6,461 nucleotides of DNA from Betaproteobacteria bacterium (GCA_028065725.1 JAPTVL010000356.1:1-6461), one strand, 5' to 3'. Counted from the first letter of the stretch, positions 1 through 5,985 are shown. Numbers and translations are program-made. The notes: generated by a model not told the origin, from the letters alone.

Positions 1-127
1 CGACATCTCGTCGTTCCTCAAGGATAAAAACATCCTTGTTCAGGAATCTTAGGCGCGCATCGATCGACACACAGATTAAGAATCTGCTGGCGAACCCCTA
101 ACCTCACCCGGCCGGGGCAAACAAATT
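1..127. other. Flanking DNA outside the predicted transposon end
   Basis: This stretch precedes the proposed TGT terminus at 128 and is probably host or neighbouring-element DNA. It contains several short perfect dyads: CAAGGAT/ATCCTTG around a 6-nt loop (19-38), CAGATT/AATCTG around AAG (72-86), the palindrome CCCGGCCGGG (107-116) and ACAAATTTGT (121-130), the last straddling the terminus. None is followed by a T-run, so none is a convincing intrinsic terminator. No complete gene is present. A minus-strand ATG at 6-4, preceded by GAGGA, could start a gene leaving the window to the left, but only two codons are visible. Confidence 0.5.
2..52 (+). CDS. Possible 3' end of an unidentified gene (partial)
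   Basis: Frame 2 reads 16 codons ending in FLKDKNILVQES and stops with TAG at 50-52. The composition is protein-like (charged and hydrophobic residues alternate), but 16 residues are too few to assign a family. A competing open frame (frame 3) runs to a TAA at 99-101, so the reading frame itself is uncertain. The context makes it worth recording: many Tn7-like elements insert just downstream of the 3' end of a conserved gene with the tnsA-side end nearest that gene. This stop lies 75 bp before the proposed terminus. Confidence 0.25.
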   Translation, partial: DISSFLKDKNILVQES

Positions 128-153
128 TGTAAATCTCGACGATAAATGCAACT
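128..153 (+). repeat. Transposon terminus with first putative TnsB-binding site
   Basis: TGT at 128-130 is the expected terminal trinucleotide of Tn7-like and Tn5053-like elements. It is followed directly by AAATCT (131-136) and the core CGACGATAAATGCAACT (137-153). The core recurs 33 bp downstream, as expected for multiple transposase sites inside an end. Tn5053/Tn402 ends also combine a GACGAC-like block with TGCAC, so the CGNCG + TGCA architecture is shared with known TniA-type sites. The five bases before the terminus (AAATT, 123-127) would be the target-site duplication. Confidence 0.65.
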
Positions 154-162
154 GAAGACATG

Positions 163-186
163 AAATCTTCGTCGGTATTTGCAACT
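163..186 (+). repeat. Second putative TnsB-binding site (direct repeat)
   Basis: AAATCTT (163-169) followed by the core CGTCGGTATTTGCAACT (170-186) repeats the site at 131-153 in the same orientation. The cores match at 13 of 17 positions and share the preceding AAATCT; this copy has one extra T between the blocks. The two sites are separated by about one turn of DNA. Between them, GAAGA (154-158) and TCTTC (166-170) form a short dyad. No clear third copy was found up to 486. Confidence 0.6.
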
Positions 187-393
187 ATGCGTGTAATTTA
201 TATAGCAGGCATACTAAATCAACACACCCAGACCCACCAATGACCGCACTTAAAGAATGGTACATCAGCCATAGAAGCATTGTAAGTGCTCACTACCGCA
301 TGCCACCTTACCAGGACATTTATATTCGAAAACCTGGTTGTATCTAATGCCCGACAATTGCCCAAAAAGCGAGCGCATACTAATAATTTATTA

Positions 394-421
394 TTGTCAA
401 TCAAGAATAATGTGATTAAAT
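394..421 (+). promoter_or_regulatory. Predicted sigma-70 promoter for the 487-1385 gene pair
   Basis: A -35 box TTGTCA (394-399, five of six consensus bases) is separated by 16 bp from a -10 box TTAAAT (416-421). The -10 box carries an extended TGA just upstream (413-415). Transcription would begin near 428 and read through a leader of about 60 nt into the gene at 487. The surrounding AT-rich DNA supports a promoter but also raises the chance of accidental matches. Confidence 0.5.
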
Positions 422-441
422 ATCAGGGTTTAAAAGTTTAT

Positions 442-458
442 GTTCAGCAATACTGAAC
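442..458. promoter_or_regulatory. Perfect dyad in the leader, possible operator
   Basis: GTTCAG and CTGAAC flank a 5-bp spacer (CAATA). The dyad lies roughly 14-30 bp downstream of the predicted transcription start and 28 bp before the ATG at 487. A dimeric repressor bound here would block the promoter at 394-421. The regulator is unknown; the 76-residue product of the next gene is one candidate for autoregulation, but it shows no obvious helix-turn-helix. The dyad could also act as a small RNA hairpin. Confidence 0.4.
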
Positions 459-486
459 CTCTGGCTCAGTCATATTGAGGACAACA

Positions 487-717
487 ATGCCAATAAATGC
501 CGAGTTGTTGCGCTTGATCGAACGCAAAACCGGGAAGTCTATCGATCAGCTCCAATCTGAAACTATCAGTGAACGGCGAGACGAAGTAGAAGCCAGCCAA
601 GGCAAACCGATGGGGCTGCTTCAGCTTTTTCCGTTTGTTGGCCGAGGTTCCGTCATGGGCGATTTCATTATGTCGCACCAAGAGGTGGATAAGCAACTCG
701 ACCGCGCACTCCGCTGA
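487..717 (+). CDS. Small conserved-looking protein of unknown function, 76 aa
   Basis: The ATG at 487 is chosen because TGAGGA (476-481) sits at good Shine-Dalgarno distance; a TTG twelve bases upstream overlaps that site and is less likely. The N-terminal half is charged and probably helical (residues 3-40). The C-terminal half holds a distinctive stretch, FPFVGRGSVMGDF, followed by an acidic/basic helix ending DKQLDRALR. There is no signal peptide, membrane segment or cysteine cluster. I do not recognise the family. The gene lies 23 bp upstream of the membrane-anchored protein at 741 and probably shares its transcript, so the two may act together, for example as regulator or antitoxin with an effector. 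That is only inference. Base composition is less GC-rich than in the tns operon, which fits cargo of separate origin. Confidence 0.7.
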   Translation: MPINAELLRLIERKTGKSIDQLQSETISERRDEVEASQGKPMGLLQLFPFVGRGSVMGDFIMSHQEVDKQLDRALR

Positions 718-730
718 TCGTTCGCGGCTA

Positions 731-743
731 GGAGCGCCTGTTG
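731..743 (+). promoter_or_regulatory. Ribosome-binding site deciding a TTG start
   Basis: GGAG (731-734) lies 6 nt before TTG at 741-743. The next in-frame candidates, GTG at 750 and TTG at 753, are too far from it, and no in-frame ATG occurs near the start of the open frame. This supports the rare TTG initiation codon for the following gene. Confidence 0.55.
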
Positions 744-1385
744 CCGCCTGTGTTGCCCAATCCGCCGAAAGCACCGAACACCATTCCAGAGCTGTTCGCG
801 TTCTATCAAGACTACGTCAAAGTCCTCTATAGCGCCGTCCAAACGGAAAACGTATTGCCGCAGGAGGTGTTATTCGAGCTCAATGCAGCGTTCGACCATC
901 TCTCCCGTCACTGGATATACGGAGAACCTGAGAGCCAAGTCGTCAGCAAATGCTACGGGCATCTCAAGCGCAGTTGCTTGGATATATTCAAGATCGCCGT
1001 TCGCGAAGCGCGTAAGCAATATGATGCCCTAAGAAAGATCGACACCAGTGCGATCGACAACGGGGACTATGATAAGAAGCTGCACGCTCTGTTCGCCGAA
1101 ATCCGAAAAGGCGCCACGGAAGCCAGACGCCTTGAAGGCGATGGCAGACGAGATTCAGAAGGCTCAATTAAGGCCTTCGATGCTTGGCAGCCGGTTTACG
1201 CTAATTGCCTGCGTCTGGATACAGAGTTCTTTCACCATTCCGCGTTAGACTGGGCCAAACGACGCTGGTTGTCGAAATATTGGAAGTCGACACTCTTCGC
1301 AGCCATCGTTGGATTTATCTCCGCTGCGATAGGCCGACACTACAGCGACAAAATTTTCACGTGGCTTGGCAGCTTCTTTAAATAA
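741..1385 (+). CDS. Helical protein with C-terminal membrane anchor, unknown function, 214 aa
   Basis: I do not recognise this family by name. Residues about 15-175 look soluble and almost wholly alpha-helical, with well-formed segments such as AAFDHLSRHWIYGE, KRSCLDIFKIAVREARKQYD and GATEARRLEG. A single hydrophobic segment follows (about 183-198, rich in A, I, V, F, G) and then a short amphipathic tail ending in lysine. There is no signal peptide. The likely topology is a cytoplasmic domain tethered to the inner membrane by its C-terminus. The start is TTG, supported by GGAG 6 nt upstream. The gene follows the 76-residue gene by 23 bp and precedes tnsA by 89 bp. A small protein plus a membrane-tethered helical effector between a transposon end and its transposase genes suggests a cargo module such as a defence or toxin-like pair, but no catalytic motif supports this directly. 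Confidence 0.75.
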   Translation: MPPVLPNPPKAPNTIPELFAFYQDYVKVLYSAVQTENVLPQEVLFELNAAFDHLSRHWIYGEPESQVVSKCYGHLKRSCLDIFKIAVREARKQYDALRKIDTSAIDNGDYDKKLHALFAEIRKGATEARRLEGDGRRDSEGSIKAFDAWQPVYANCLRLDTEFFHHSALDWAKRRWLSKYWKSTLFAAIVGFISAAIGRHYSDKIFTWLGSFFK

Positions 1386-1474
1386 GCTAATCCGTTGCTA
1401 TCGCCTCTCTGTTTTGAGTAGAGATACTTGCTTCCGATCTTGGAAAATCATCGCTATGTGCTAATGGGTTATAT
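1386..1474 (+). other. Intergenic leader upstream of tnsA
   Basis: These 89 bp separate the membrane-protein gene from tnsA. TTGCTT (1428-1433) and TTGGAA (1440-1445) are -35-like, but neither has a good -10 box at proper spacing, so no promoter is called. No T-tract terminator follows the upstream gene, and no copy of the terminal repeat is visible. The tns operon may be read from a weak promoter here or by readthrough from 394-421. The tnsA ATG has only a weak ribosome site (GGG about 7 nt upstream), which would keep TnsA synthesis low. Confidence 0.4.
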
Positions 1475-2122
1475 ATGCCCATCCGTAAGATACCCAAGAA
1501 CTACCGCAATGTGACCGGCGTCGCCGCATCAAGCAAGTCCGTCGGCGACGCCCAGTTCGAGTCCACGCTGGAGCGGGATTTCCTGGCGCTGCTGGAGTTC
1601 TCCCCCGAAGTGGCGCATTTCGAGGTCCAACCGGTCAAGATCGAGTGGCGAGACGAACAAGGCAAACCGCGCAGCTACACCCCGGATGTACTGGTCGAAT
1701 TCGACGCCGGCCTCGGCCAGGCACCCTGGCTGTGCGAGGTCAAATACCGGAATGACATCAAGAAGAACTGGGACGACCTGCACCCCAAGTTCCGCCGGGC
1801 TGTTCGCTATGCCAGGAAGCACGGCTGGCGTTTCCGCCTGGTCACCGAGATCGAGATACGCACCCCCTATCTGGACACCGTCCGCTTCCTGATGCCCTTT
1901 CGCTTCCGCGAGATTCCCCCGGCCGACATCGAGCAGGTACTCGCCGAACTGCATTCAACCGGCAAGACGACCCCATCGAGCTTGATCCAGGCCCTCTCCG
2001 ACGACAAGTGGCGCCAAGCCGAACTGCTGCCGGCGGTCTGGCACCTGCTGGCCAACCACCGGATTGGCGCCGACCTGGATGTCACCCTGACCATGGATTC
2101 CCCCATCTGGAGCCTGCCGTGA
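1475..2122 (+). CDS. tnsA: TnsA-like transposon endonuclease, 215 aa
   Basis: TnsA is the partner nuclease of Tn7-like heteromeric transposases. It cuts the 5' strands at the transposon ends so that the element leaves by cut-and-paste rather than forming cointegrates. The fold is that of a type II restriction enzyme. Matching features here are an acidic helix FESTLERDFLALLEF (28-42), a metal-binding YTPDVLVEF (D71) and CEVKYR with E88 and K90. By position these would correspond to E63, D114 and K132 of Tn7 TnsA. Residues about 105-215 match the C-terminal half that contacts TnsC in Tn7. The protein is shorter than Tn7 TnsA (273 aa), which is usual in related elements. The ATG at 1475 has a weak ribosome site but begins the basic N-terminus MPIRKIPKNYR. 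Its stop overlaps the tnsB start (GTGA), so TnsA and TnsB are translationally coupled. Confidence 0.9.
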   Translation: MPIRKIPKNYRNVTGVAASSKSVGDAQFESTLERDFLALLEFSPEVAHFEVQPVKIEWRDEQGKPRSYTPDVLVEFDAGLGQAPWLCEVKYRNDIKKNWDDLHPKFRRAVRYARKHGWRFRLVTEIEIRTPYLDTVRFLMPFRFREIPPADIEQVLAELHSTGKTTPSSLIQALSDDKWRQAELLPAVWHLLANHRIGADLDVTLTMDSPIWSLP

Positions 2123-4005
2123 GCAGTCCGCTGCCGCCGCTATCCCTGAATTACGGCGCCACGGTGTTCTATCAGGGCAAGCGTCATGTCATCCGACAGG
2201 AGACTCAGGACTTCGAGACAGTAGTCCTGTACGAACCGGAGTCCGGCAACCTCGTCGAGGCTGCCATCGTCGACCTCTCGCCGGCAGAGCTCCCGACGAC
2301 CACACCGCAGAAGGACCTGAACGCCCACAGCGAGGAACAGCTAGAGGCGGCCGAGCATAAATTCGAGATCATCAAGCCGCTCCTGGACAAGCCCGAGCGC
2401 ACCAAGGACGACGTCAAGGCGCGCGCAGCCGTGACAGGCGTGCACTACACGACGCTCTACCGCTGGCTACGCCTTTTCGAAACCACAGGCAGGCTCTCCG
2501 CCTTGGTTCGCCGGGAACGCAACGACAAGGGCAAGACGGCGCTGCCGGCTGCTACGGAAAGAATCATCACCGATGCCCTCGACCTTTATCTGGGCAAACA
2601 GAAACTCAAGCCAGCCAGGGTCATGCGCGAAATCGAGAAGGCCTGCAGGCAGGCCGGGATGAAGGCCCCCAACCCTGGCACCTTGCGCGGGCGCATTGCA
2701 AAGCTGGACACCTACCGCAAGATTAAAACCAGGGAGGGCGCCAAGGCGGCACGCGACGAACTGGCGCCGATCAAGGGGCATTTCCCCGGCGCCGATTTCC
2801 CGTTGGCGGTGACCCAGGTCGACCACACCCCGGTTGACCTCGTCCTGGTCGACGACATCCACCGGCAGCCCATCGGCCGGCCCTGGCTCACGCTGCTGAT
2901 CGACGTCTATTCCCGGATGGTCCTGGGCTTCTACATCTCGTTCGACCCGCCCGGCAATCTCTCCCTAGGACTTTGCCTAGCCCAAGCCTTTCTTCCGAAG
3001 GAGAAGTGGCTGGCCAAGCTGGGCATCGAGACAGCCTGGCCCTGCTGGGGCCTGCCGCGCACCATCCACGCGGACAACGCCAAAGAGTTCCGCGGCAACA
3101 TGCTGAAGAAAGCGTGCAAGGAATATGGCGTCGGCCTGGAGTGGCGGCCGGTGGCCACCCCACACTACGGCGCCCACATCGAGCGCCTACTGGGCACACT
3201 CAACGCCGAGATCCACGCCTTGTCCGGCACCACCTTCTCCAACACGACGGAACGCGGCGAATACGACTCGGACGCCGAGTCGGCGATGAGCTTAGCCGAG
3301 TTCGAGCACTGGTTCACCACCCTGTGCGTCGAGGTCTACCACCAGCGGAAGCACTCCGAACTCGGCATGCCGCCGGTCGCCAAGTGGGAGGAGGGCATCT
3401 TTGGCACTAAAAATCGCGCAGGCACCGGTGCACCGCCGCGCATCACCGACGAACAACGGCTGAAGCTCGATCTCATGCCCTTCGAGACCCGCACGGTGCA
3501 GCAGTACGGCATCGTCTGGGACCATATCGAGTACCAGCACGACGTGCTGCGGCGCTGGATCAACGCCCCCGACCCGGACAATTCCAAGCTCAAACGCAAG
3601 TTCCTGTGTCGGCGCGATCCGCGCGACATCAGCGTCATCTGGTTCTACGACCCCGAGGTGCACCAGTATTACGCCGTCCCCTACCGCAACACGGCGCACC
3701 CGGCGATCAGCGTCTGGGAGCTGCGCCAGACCGAGAAGCGTCTGGCCGATGAGCGGCCGGACTACCCGGTCGACGAGAATCTGATTTTCGAGGCCTACGA
3801 TAAGATGCAGCGCATCGAGGAGGACGCCAAGAAACTCACCCGGAAGGCCCGACGCAACCAGGAGCGCAAGCGCCTGGGCCTGGCCAACGCGCGCAGCCAC
3901 CTTGCGCGCGAGACCAGCCCGCCCATGCCGGCATCGCCAGCGTCGACACCGCCGCGCGAGATCAAGCCCTTCGACGTCGACGAGATGGACGGTTCCGATG
4001 ACTGA
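2119..4005 (+). CDS. tnsB: TnsB/TniA-like DDE transposase, 628 aa
   Basis: This is the catalytic transposase of the retroviral-integrase superfamily. It binds the repeats in the transposon ends, cuts the 3' strands and joins them to target DNA. Order: an N-terminal beta-rich segment (about 10-60); a helix-turn-helix (about 90-125, with HYTTLYRWLRLF); a second DNA-binding helical domain (about 135-205); the integrase core (about 225-370); a Mu-transposase-type beta domain (about 430-540); and a basic helical tail (567-586). The catalytic triad is visible as D235 (TQVDHTPVD), D319 (IHADNAKEF) and E355 (GAHIERLLGTLNAEIH). The D-to-E spacing of 35 residues is the classical D35E arrangement. The GTG start at 2119 is preferred because GGAG lies 6 nt upstream and it overlaps the tnsA stop. 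The upstream ATG at 2008 would overlap tnsA by over 100 bp and adds only a shadow sequence. In known systems the C-terminal tail contacts TnsC. Confidence 0.93.
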   Translation: MSSPLPPLSLNYGATVFYQGKRHVIRQETQDFETVVLYEPESGNLVEAAIVDLSPAELPTTTPQKDLNAHSEEQLEAAEHKFEIIKPLLDKPERTKDDVKARAAVTGVHYTTLYRWLRLFETTGRLSALVRRERNDKGKTALPAATERIITDALDLYLGKQKLKPARVMREIEKACRQAGMKAPNPGTLRGRIAKLDTYRKIKTREGAKAARDELAPIKGHFPGADFPLAVTQVDHTPVDLVLVDDIHRQPIGRPWLTLLIDVYSRMVLGFYISFDPPGNLSLGLCLAQAFLPKEKWLAKLGIETAWPCWGLPRTIHADNAKEFRGNMLKKACKEYGVGLEWRPVATPHYGAHIERLLGTLNAEIHALSGTTFSNTTERGEYDSDAESAMSLAEFEHWFTTLCVEVYHQRKHSELGMPPVAKWEEGIFGTKNRAGTGAPPRITDEQRLKLDLMPFETRTVQQYGIVWDHIEYQHDVLRRWINAPDPDNSKLKRKFLCRRDPRDISVIWFYDPEVHQYYAVPYRNTAHPAISVWELRQTEKRLADERPDYPVDENLIFEAYDKMQRIEEDAKKLTRKARRNQERKRLGLANARSHLARETSPPMPASPASTPPREIKPFDVDEMDGSDD

Positions 4006-4891
4006 CCAGGTCGCGCACCTCACGGAGAAGGCGGCGGCCTACCTGGATCGGCCCGATACCGAGCGCATCGCCTACATACAATCTCCACACTGGATCGGTT
4101 ATCCCAAGGCGCTGGAAGTTCTAGACCGGCTGGAGGGGCTACTGGCCCACCCCAAGTCGCACCGGATGCCGAACCTGTTGATCGTCGGCGACACCAACAA
4201 CGGCAAGACCATGCTGGTCCAGCGCTTCTGCAACCGGCACAAGCCCCAGGACAACCCGGATGGCGAAGCGGCCATCGTGCCCGTCCTGTACATGCAAGCG
4301 CCGCCGGTACCGGACGAGAACCGGTTCTACAACACCATCCTGGAACTGCTGTTTGCCCCCTATAAGTCGGCGGACCGGCCGGACCGGAAGCAATTCCAGA
4401 CCATCAAGCTGCTGCGCGCCGTCGGCCTCAAGATCCTGGTCATCGACGAGATACACCACATCCTGGCCGGCACGATGACCAAGCAGCGAGCTTTCCTCAA
4501 TGTGATCAAGTACCTCGGCAACGAGCTGGAGGTGCCCATCGTCGGGGTCGGCATACGCGACGCGTTCCGCGCTATCCAGACCGACCCCCAGCTGTCCAAC
4601 CGCTTCGACCCCGTCATGCTGCCCCGCTGGGCCAACGACGAGGAGTACCTGCGCCTGTTGGCCACGTTCGAACGCATCCTGCCGCTGCGCCAGCCGTCCA
4701 ACCTGGTCGACGGCCCGCTCGCCGACAAGATCTATTCGATGAGCGAGGGCTATATCGGCGAGATATCCGGATTGCTAGTACTGGCGGCCGTCCATGCCGT
4801 CGAGACCGGACATGAACGCATCGACAAGAAGATGCTGGATGCAATCGATTGGACGGTGCCATCCGAGCGGCGTAAGGAGCCACGGGGCTGA
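3998..4891 (+). CDS. tnsC: TnsC/TniB-like AAA+ ATPase, 297 aa
   Basis: This is the ATP-dependent regulator that assembles on target DNA and joins the target selector (TniQ) to the TnsA-TnsB transposase. Walker A is GDTNNGKT (64-71) and Walker B is ILVIDE (146-151), followed by IHH. VGVGIRDAF and LSNRFDPVMLPRW downstream fit sensor and arginine-finger regions. Length and motif wording match the TniB family of Tn5053-type elements rather than the longer TnsC of Tn7 (about 550 aa). The N-terminus LTEKAAAYLDRPDTERIAYI is also typical of TniB proteins. The ATG at 3998 overlaps the tnsB stop as ATGACTGA (8 bp), indicating coupled translation. The longer open frame beginning at 3902 is rejected because its extra N-terminus is an arginine-rich shadow of tnsB. 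The ATPase motifs are intact. Confidence 0.92.
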   Translation: MTDQVAHLTEKAAAYLDRPDTERIAYIQSPHWIGYPKALEVLDRLEGLLAHPKSHRMPNLLIVGDTNNGKTMLVQRFCNRHKPQDNPDGEAAIVPVLYMQAPPVPDENRFYNTILELLFAPYKSADRPDRKQFQTIKLLRAVGLKILVIDEIHHILAGTMTKQRAFLNVIKYLGNELEVPIVGVGIRDAFRAIQTDPQLSNRFDPVMLPRWANDEEYLRLLATFERILPLRQPSNLVDGPLADKIYSMSEGYIGEISGLLVLAAVHAVETGHERIDKKMLDAIDWTVPSERRKEPRG

Positions 4892-4892
4892 G

Positions 4893-5906
4893 ATGACCCA
4901 CGGTGCGGCGTGGCCCGCCCACCCCAAGCCGCTACCGAACGAGCTGCTGTCCTCATGGATCGTGCGGCTGGCAGAGGCCAACGGCATCAAGCTGCAGACC
5001 CTGACGCACATGATGTTCGGATCGGGTATGTCGCCATGGAACCGGGACATCGACCGCTCGGCGCCGCCTTGGCTGGTCAAGGCCATCAGCCGACATACCG
5101 ACGCCAACCAGTGGGAAGTGCTGCACACCACCCTGGTCACCTATCGGGCCAGGCTGTACCGCAAGCGCCAGGCCGTCGGCCAGCTCAGGTGGATACTGCC
5201 GGTGCGCAACTATGGCACCCGGCACCGAGCCTTCGGCCAGCAGTTCTGCCCGGCGTGCCTGGCTGGCGACCCCAGCCCTTATTTTCGCAAGCAGTGGCGG
5301 CTCGCCCTATTCACCTACTGCCCGGCGCACCGGATCGAGCTCTACGACGCCTGCCCCAACTGCGGCAGACCGGTGATGCATTACCGGGGGGACTTTGGCC
5401 GGGAGTTGAGGGATGCACTGCCGATGCATGTCTGCCCGGCATGTGGGGCGGATTTCCGGGGGGCGGCCAGGCGGGAGGCCGTCTTTCCGAGTGAAGAGGT
5501 GAAGGAGATTTTTGATGAGATGCTGTTGTCGCTCTACCGGCCTGCGGCCGAGATCGGCCGGTTCGACCTGGGCTTCTTCGCTGTTCTGCACCAGCTCTGC
5601 AGGGTCATTGGGTCCAGACAGAACCAGGGGAAGCTACAGCGTTATTTGGCTGAACAGGTCGGCATCCCGACTGTACCCCTTCCCGTCAGGAGACTGACAT
5701 TCGAACAACACCGGCGGGACGAGCGGCACCTGTGGCTGCTGTGCGCACTGTGGCTGATGATCGACCTGGAGCCTCGTCTCAGGGGAGCCTGGCTGGCTAA
5801 GGCGGTGCGGTACAACTTGATGGTCAAAGATTTCGATAGGGCCCCGAGGTGGTACTGTATGGCTGTAGAAGGCTTTTCGGATTGGCGACACCCGAGTCTC
5901 ATATGA
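4893..5906 (+). CDS. tniQ: TniQ family target-selection protein, 337 aa
   Basis: TniQ/TnsD proteins choose where a Tn7-like element inserts and recruit TnsC there. The N-terminus PLPNELLSSWIVRLAEANGI (13-32) is the family signature. Two zinc sites are readable: CPAC (C119, C122) with CPAH (C143, H146), and CPNC (C154, C157) with CPAC (C181, C184). The remaining 150 residues are helical and end at 337. This is shorter than Tn7 TnsD (508 aa), close to but below Tn5053 TniQ (about 405 aa), and much longer than the stripped-down TniQ of type V-K CRISPR-associated elements. The ATG at 4893 follows the tnsC stop by one base (TGAGATG), with AAGGAG at 4874-4879, so it is probably coupled to tnsC. The longer frame from 4794 lies inside tnsC and is rejected. 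Whether the C-terminus alone can recognise a specific DNA site cannot be read from sequence. Confidence 0.9.
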   Translation: MTHGAAWPAHPKPLPNELLSSWIVRLAEANGIKLQTLTHMMFGSGMSPWNRDIDRSAPPWLVKAISRHTDANQWEVLHTTLVTYRARLYRKRQAVGQLRWILPVRNYGTRHRAFGQQFCPACLAGDPSPYFRKQWRLALFTYCPAHRIELYDACPNCGRPVMHYRGDFGRELRDALPMHVCPACGADFRGAARREAVFPSEEVKEIFDEMLLSLYRPAAEIGRFDLGFFAVLHQLCRVIGSRQNQGKLQRYLAEQVGIPTVPLPVRRLTFEQHRRDERHLWLLCALWLMIDLEPRLRGAWLAKAVRYNLMVKDFDRAPRWYCMAVEGFSDWRHPSLI

Positions 5907-5959
5907 TGAGCAGTTGGCACGACGACTCCGCATTTGTCACCGCAAATTGGACAGTAGCC

Positions 5960-5985
5960 TTGTAACGGCTCAAGAAAAGCCACAA
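5960..5985 (+). terminator. Imperfect hairpin downstream of tniQ, possible weak terminator
   Basis: TTGT (5960-5963) pairs with ACAA (5982-5985) and GGCT (5967-5970) with AGCC (5978-5981), leaving a three-base bulge and a 7-nt loop. It starts 53 bp after the tniQ stop, a sensible place for transcription of the tns operon to end. The U-rich part comes about 14 nt too late for a classical intrinsic terminator. Confidence 0.25.

Larger units (their letters stand above)
187..486. other. AT-rich non-coding segment inside the transposon end
   Basis: No convincing gene lies here. A 61-codon minus-strand frame (219-404) has no recognisable protein character and no clear ribosome site. The segment holds an interrupted dyad ACCAGG-N17-CCTGGT (310-338), a sigma-70-like promoter (394-421) and a perfect 6-bp dyad (442-458) before the first gene. 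Its low GC contrasts clearly with the transposition operon, and it probably serves as transposon end plus control region for the two downstream cargo genes. Confidence 0.6.

Noticed and set aside
19..38. A 7-bp stem hairpin that might be a terminator.
   Set aside because: It lacks a T-tract and falls within the possible coding tail at 2-52.
131..186. Two spaced repeats considered as a CRISPR fragment.
   Set aside because: There are only two imperfect copies with a spacer of about 9 bp, and their position after TGT fits transposase sites.
219..404. A 61-codon minus-strand frame in the end region.
   Set aside because: It has no ribosome site and unlikely composition (many W, C and N residues), and it crosses the dyad and promoter elements.
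3292..4023. A 243-codon minus-strand frame.
   Set aside because: It is fully antisense to tnsB, in GC-rich DNA where long antisense frames are common, and shows no domain.
1475..5906. CRISPR-associated transposon.
   Set aside because: The core genes would fit, but no cas gene or array is present in the window, so the claim cannot be supported.
5912..5953. AGTTG, GCATTTGTC and a final ACA look vaguely like an inverted copy of the terminal repeats, which would make this the other transposon end.
   Set aside because: The match to the site needs gaps and covers only about half of the bases. The five bases after ACA (GTAGC) do not equal the predicted target duplication AAATT.
5642..5983. A 113-codon minus-strand frame with a zinc-knuckle-like CPICGDKCG near its start.
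   Set aside because: Most of it lies antisense inside tniQ, whose family assignment is firm. The remainder has no homologous domain, and the cysteine pattern is short enough to arise by chance.
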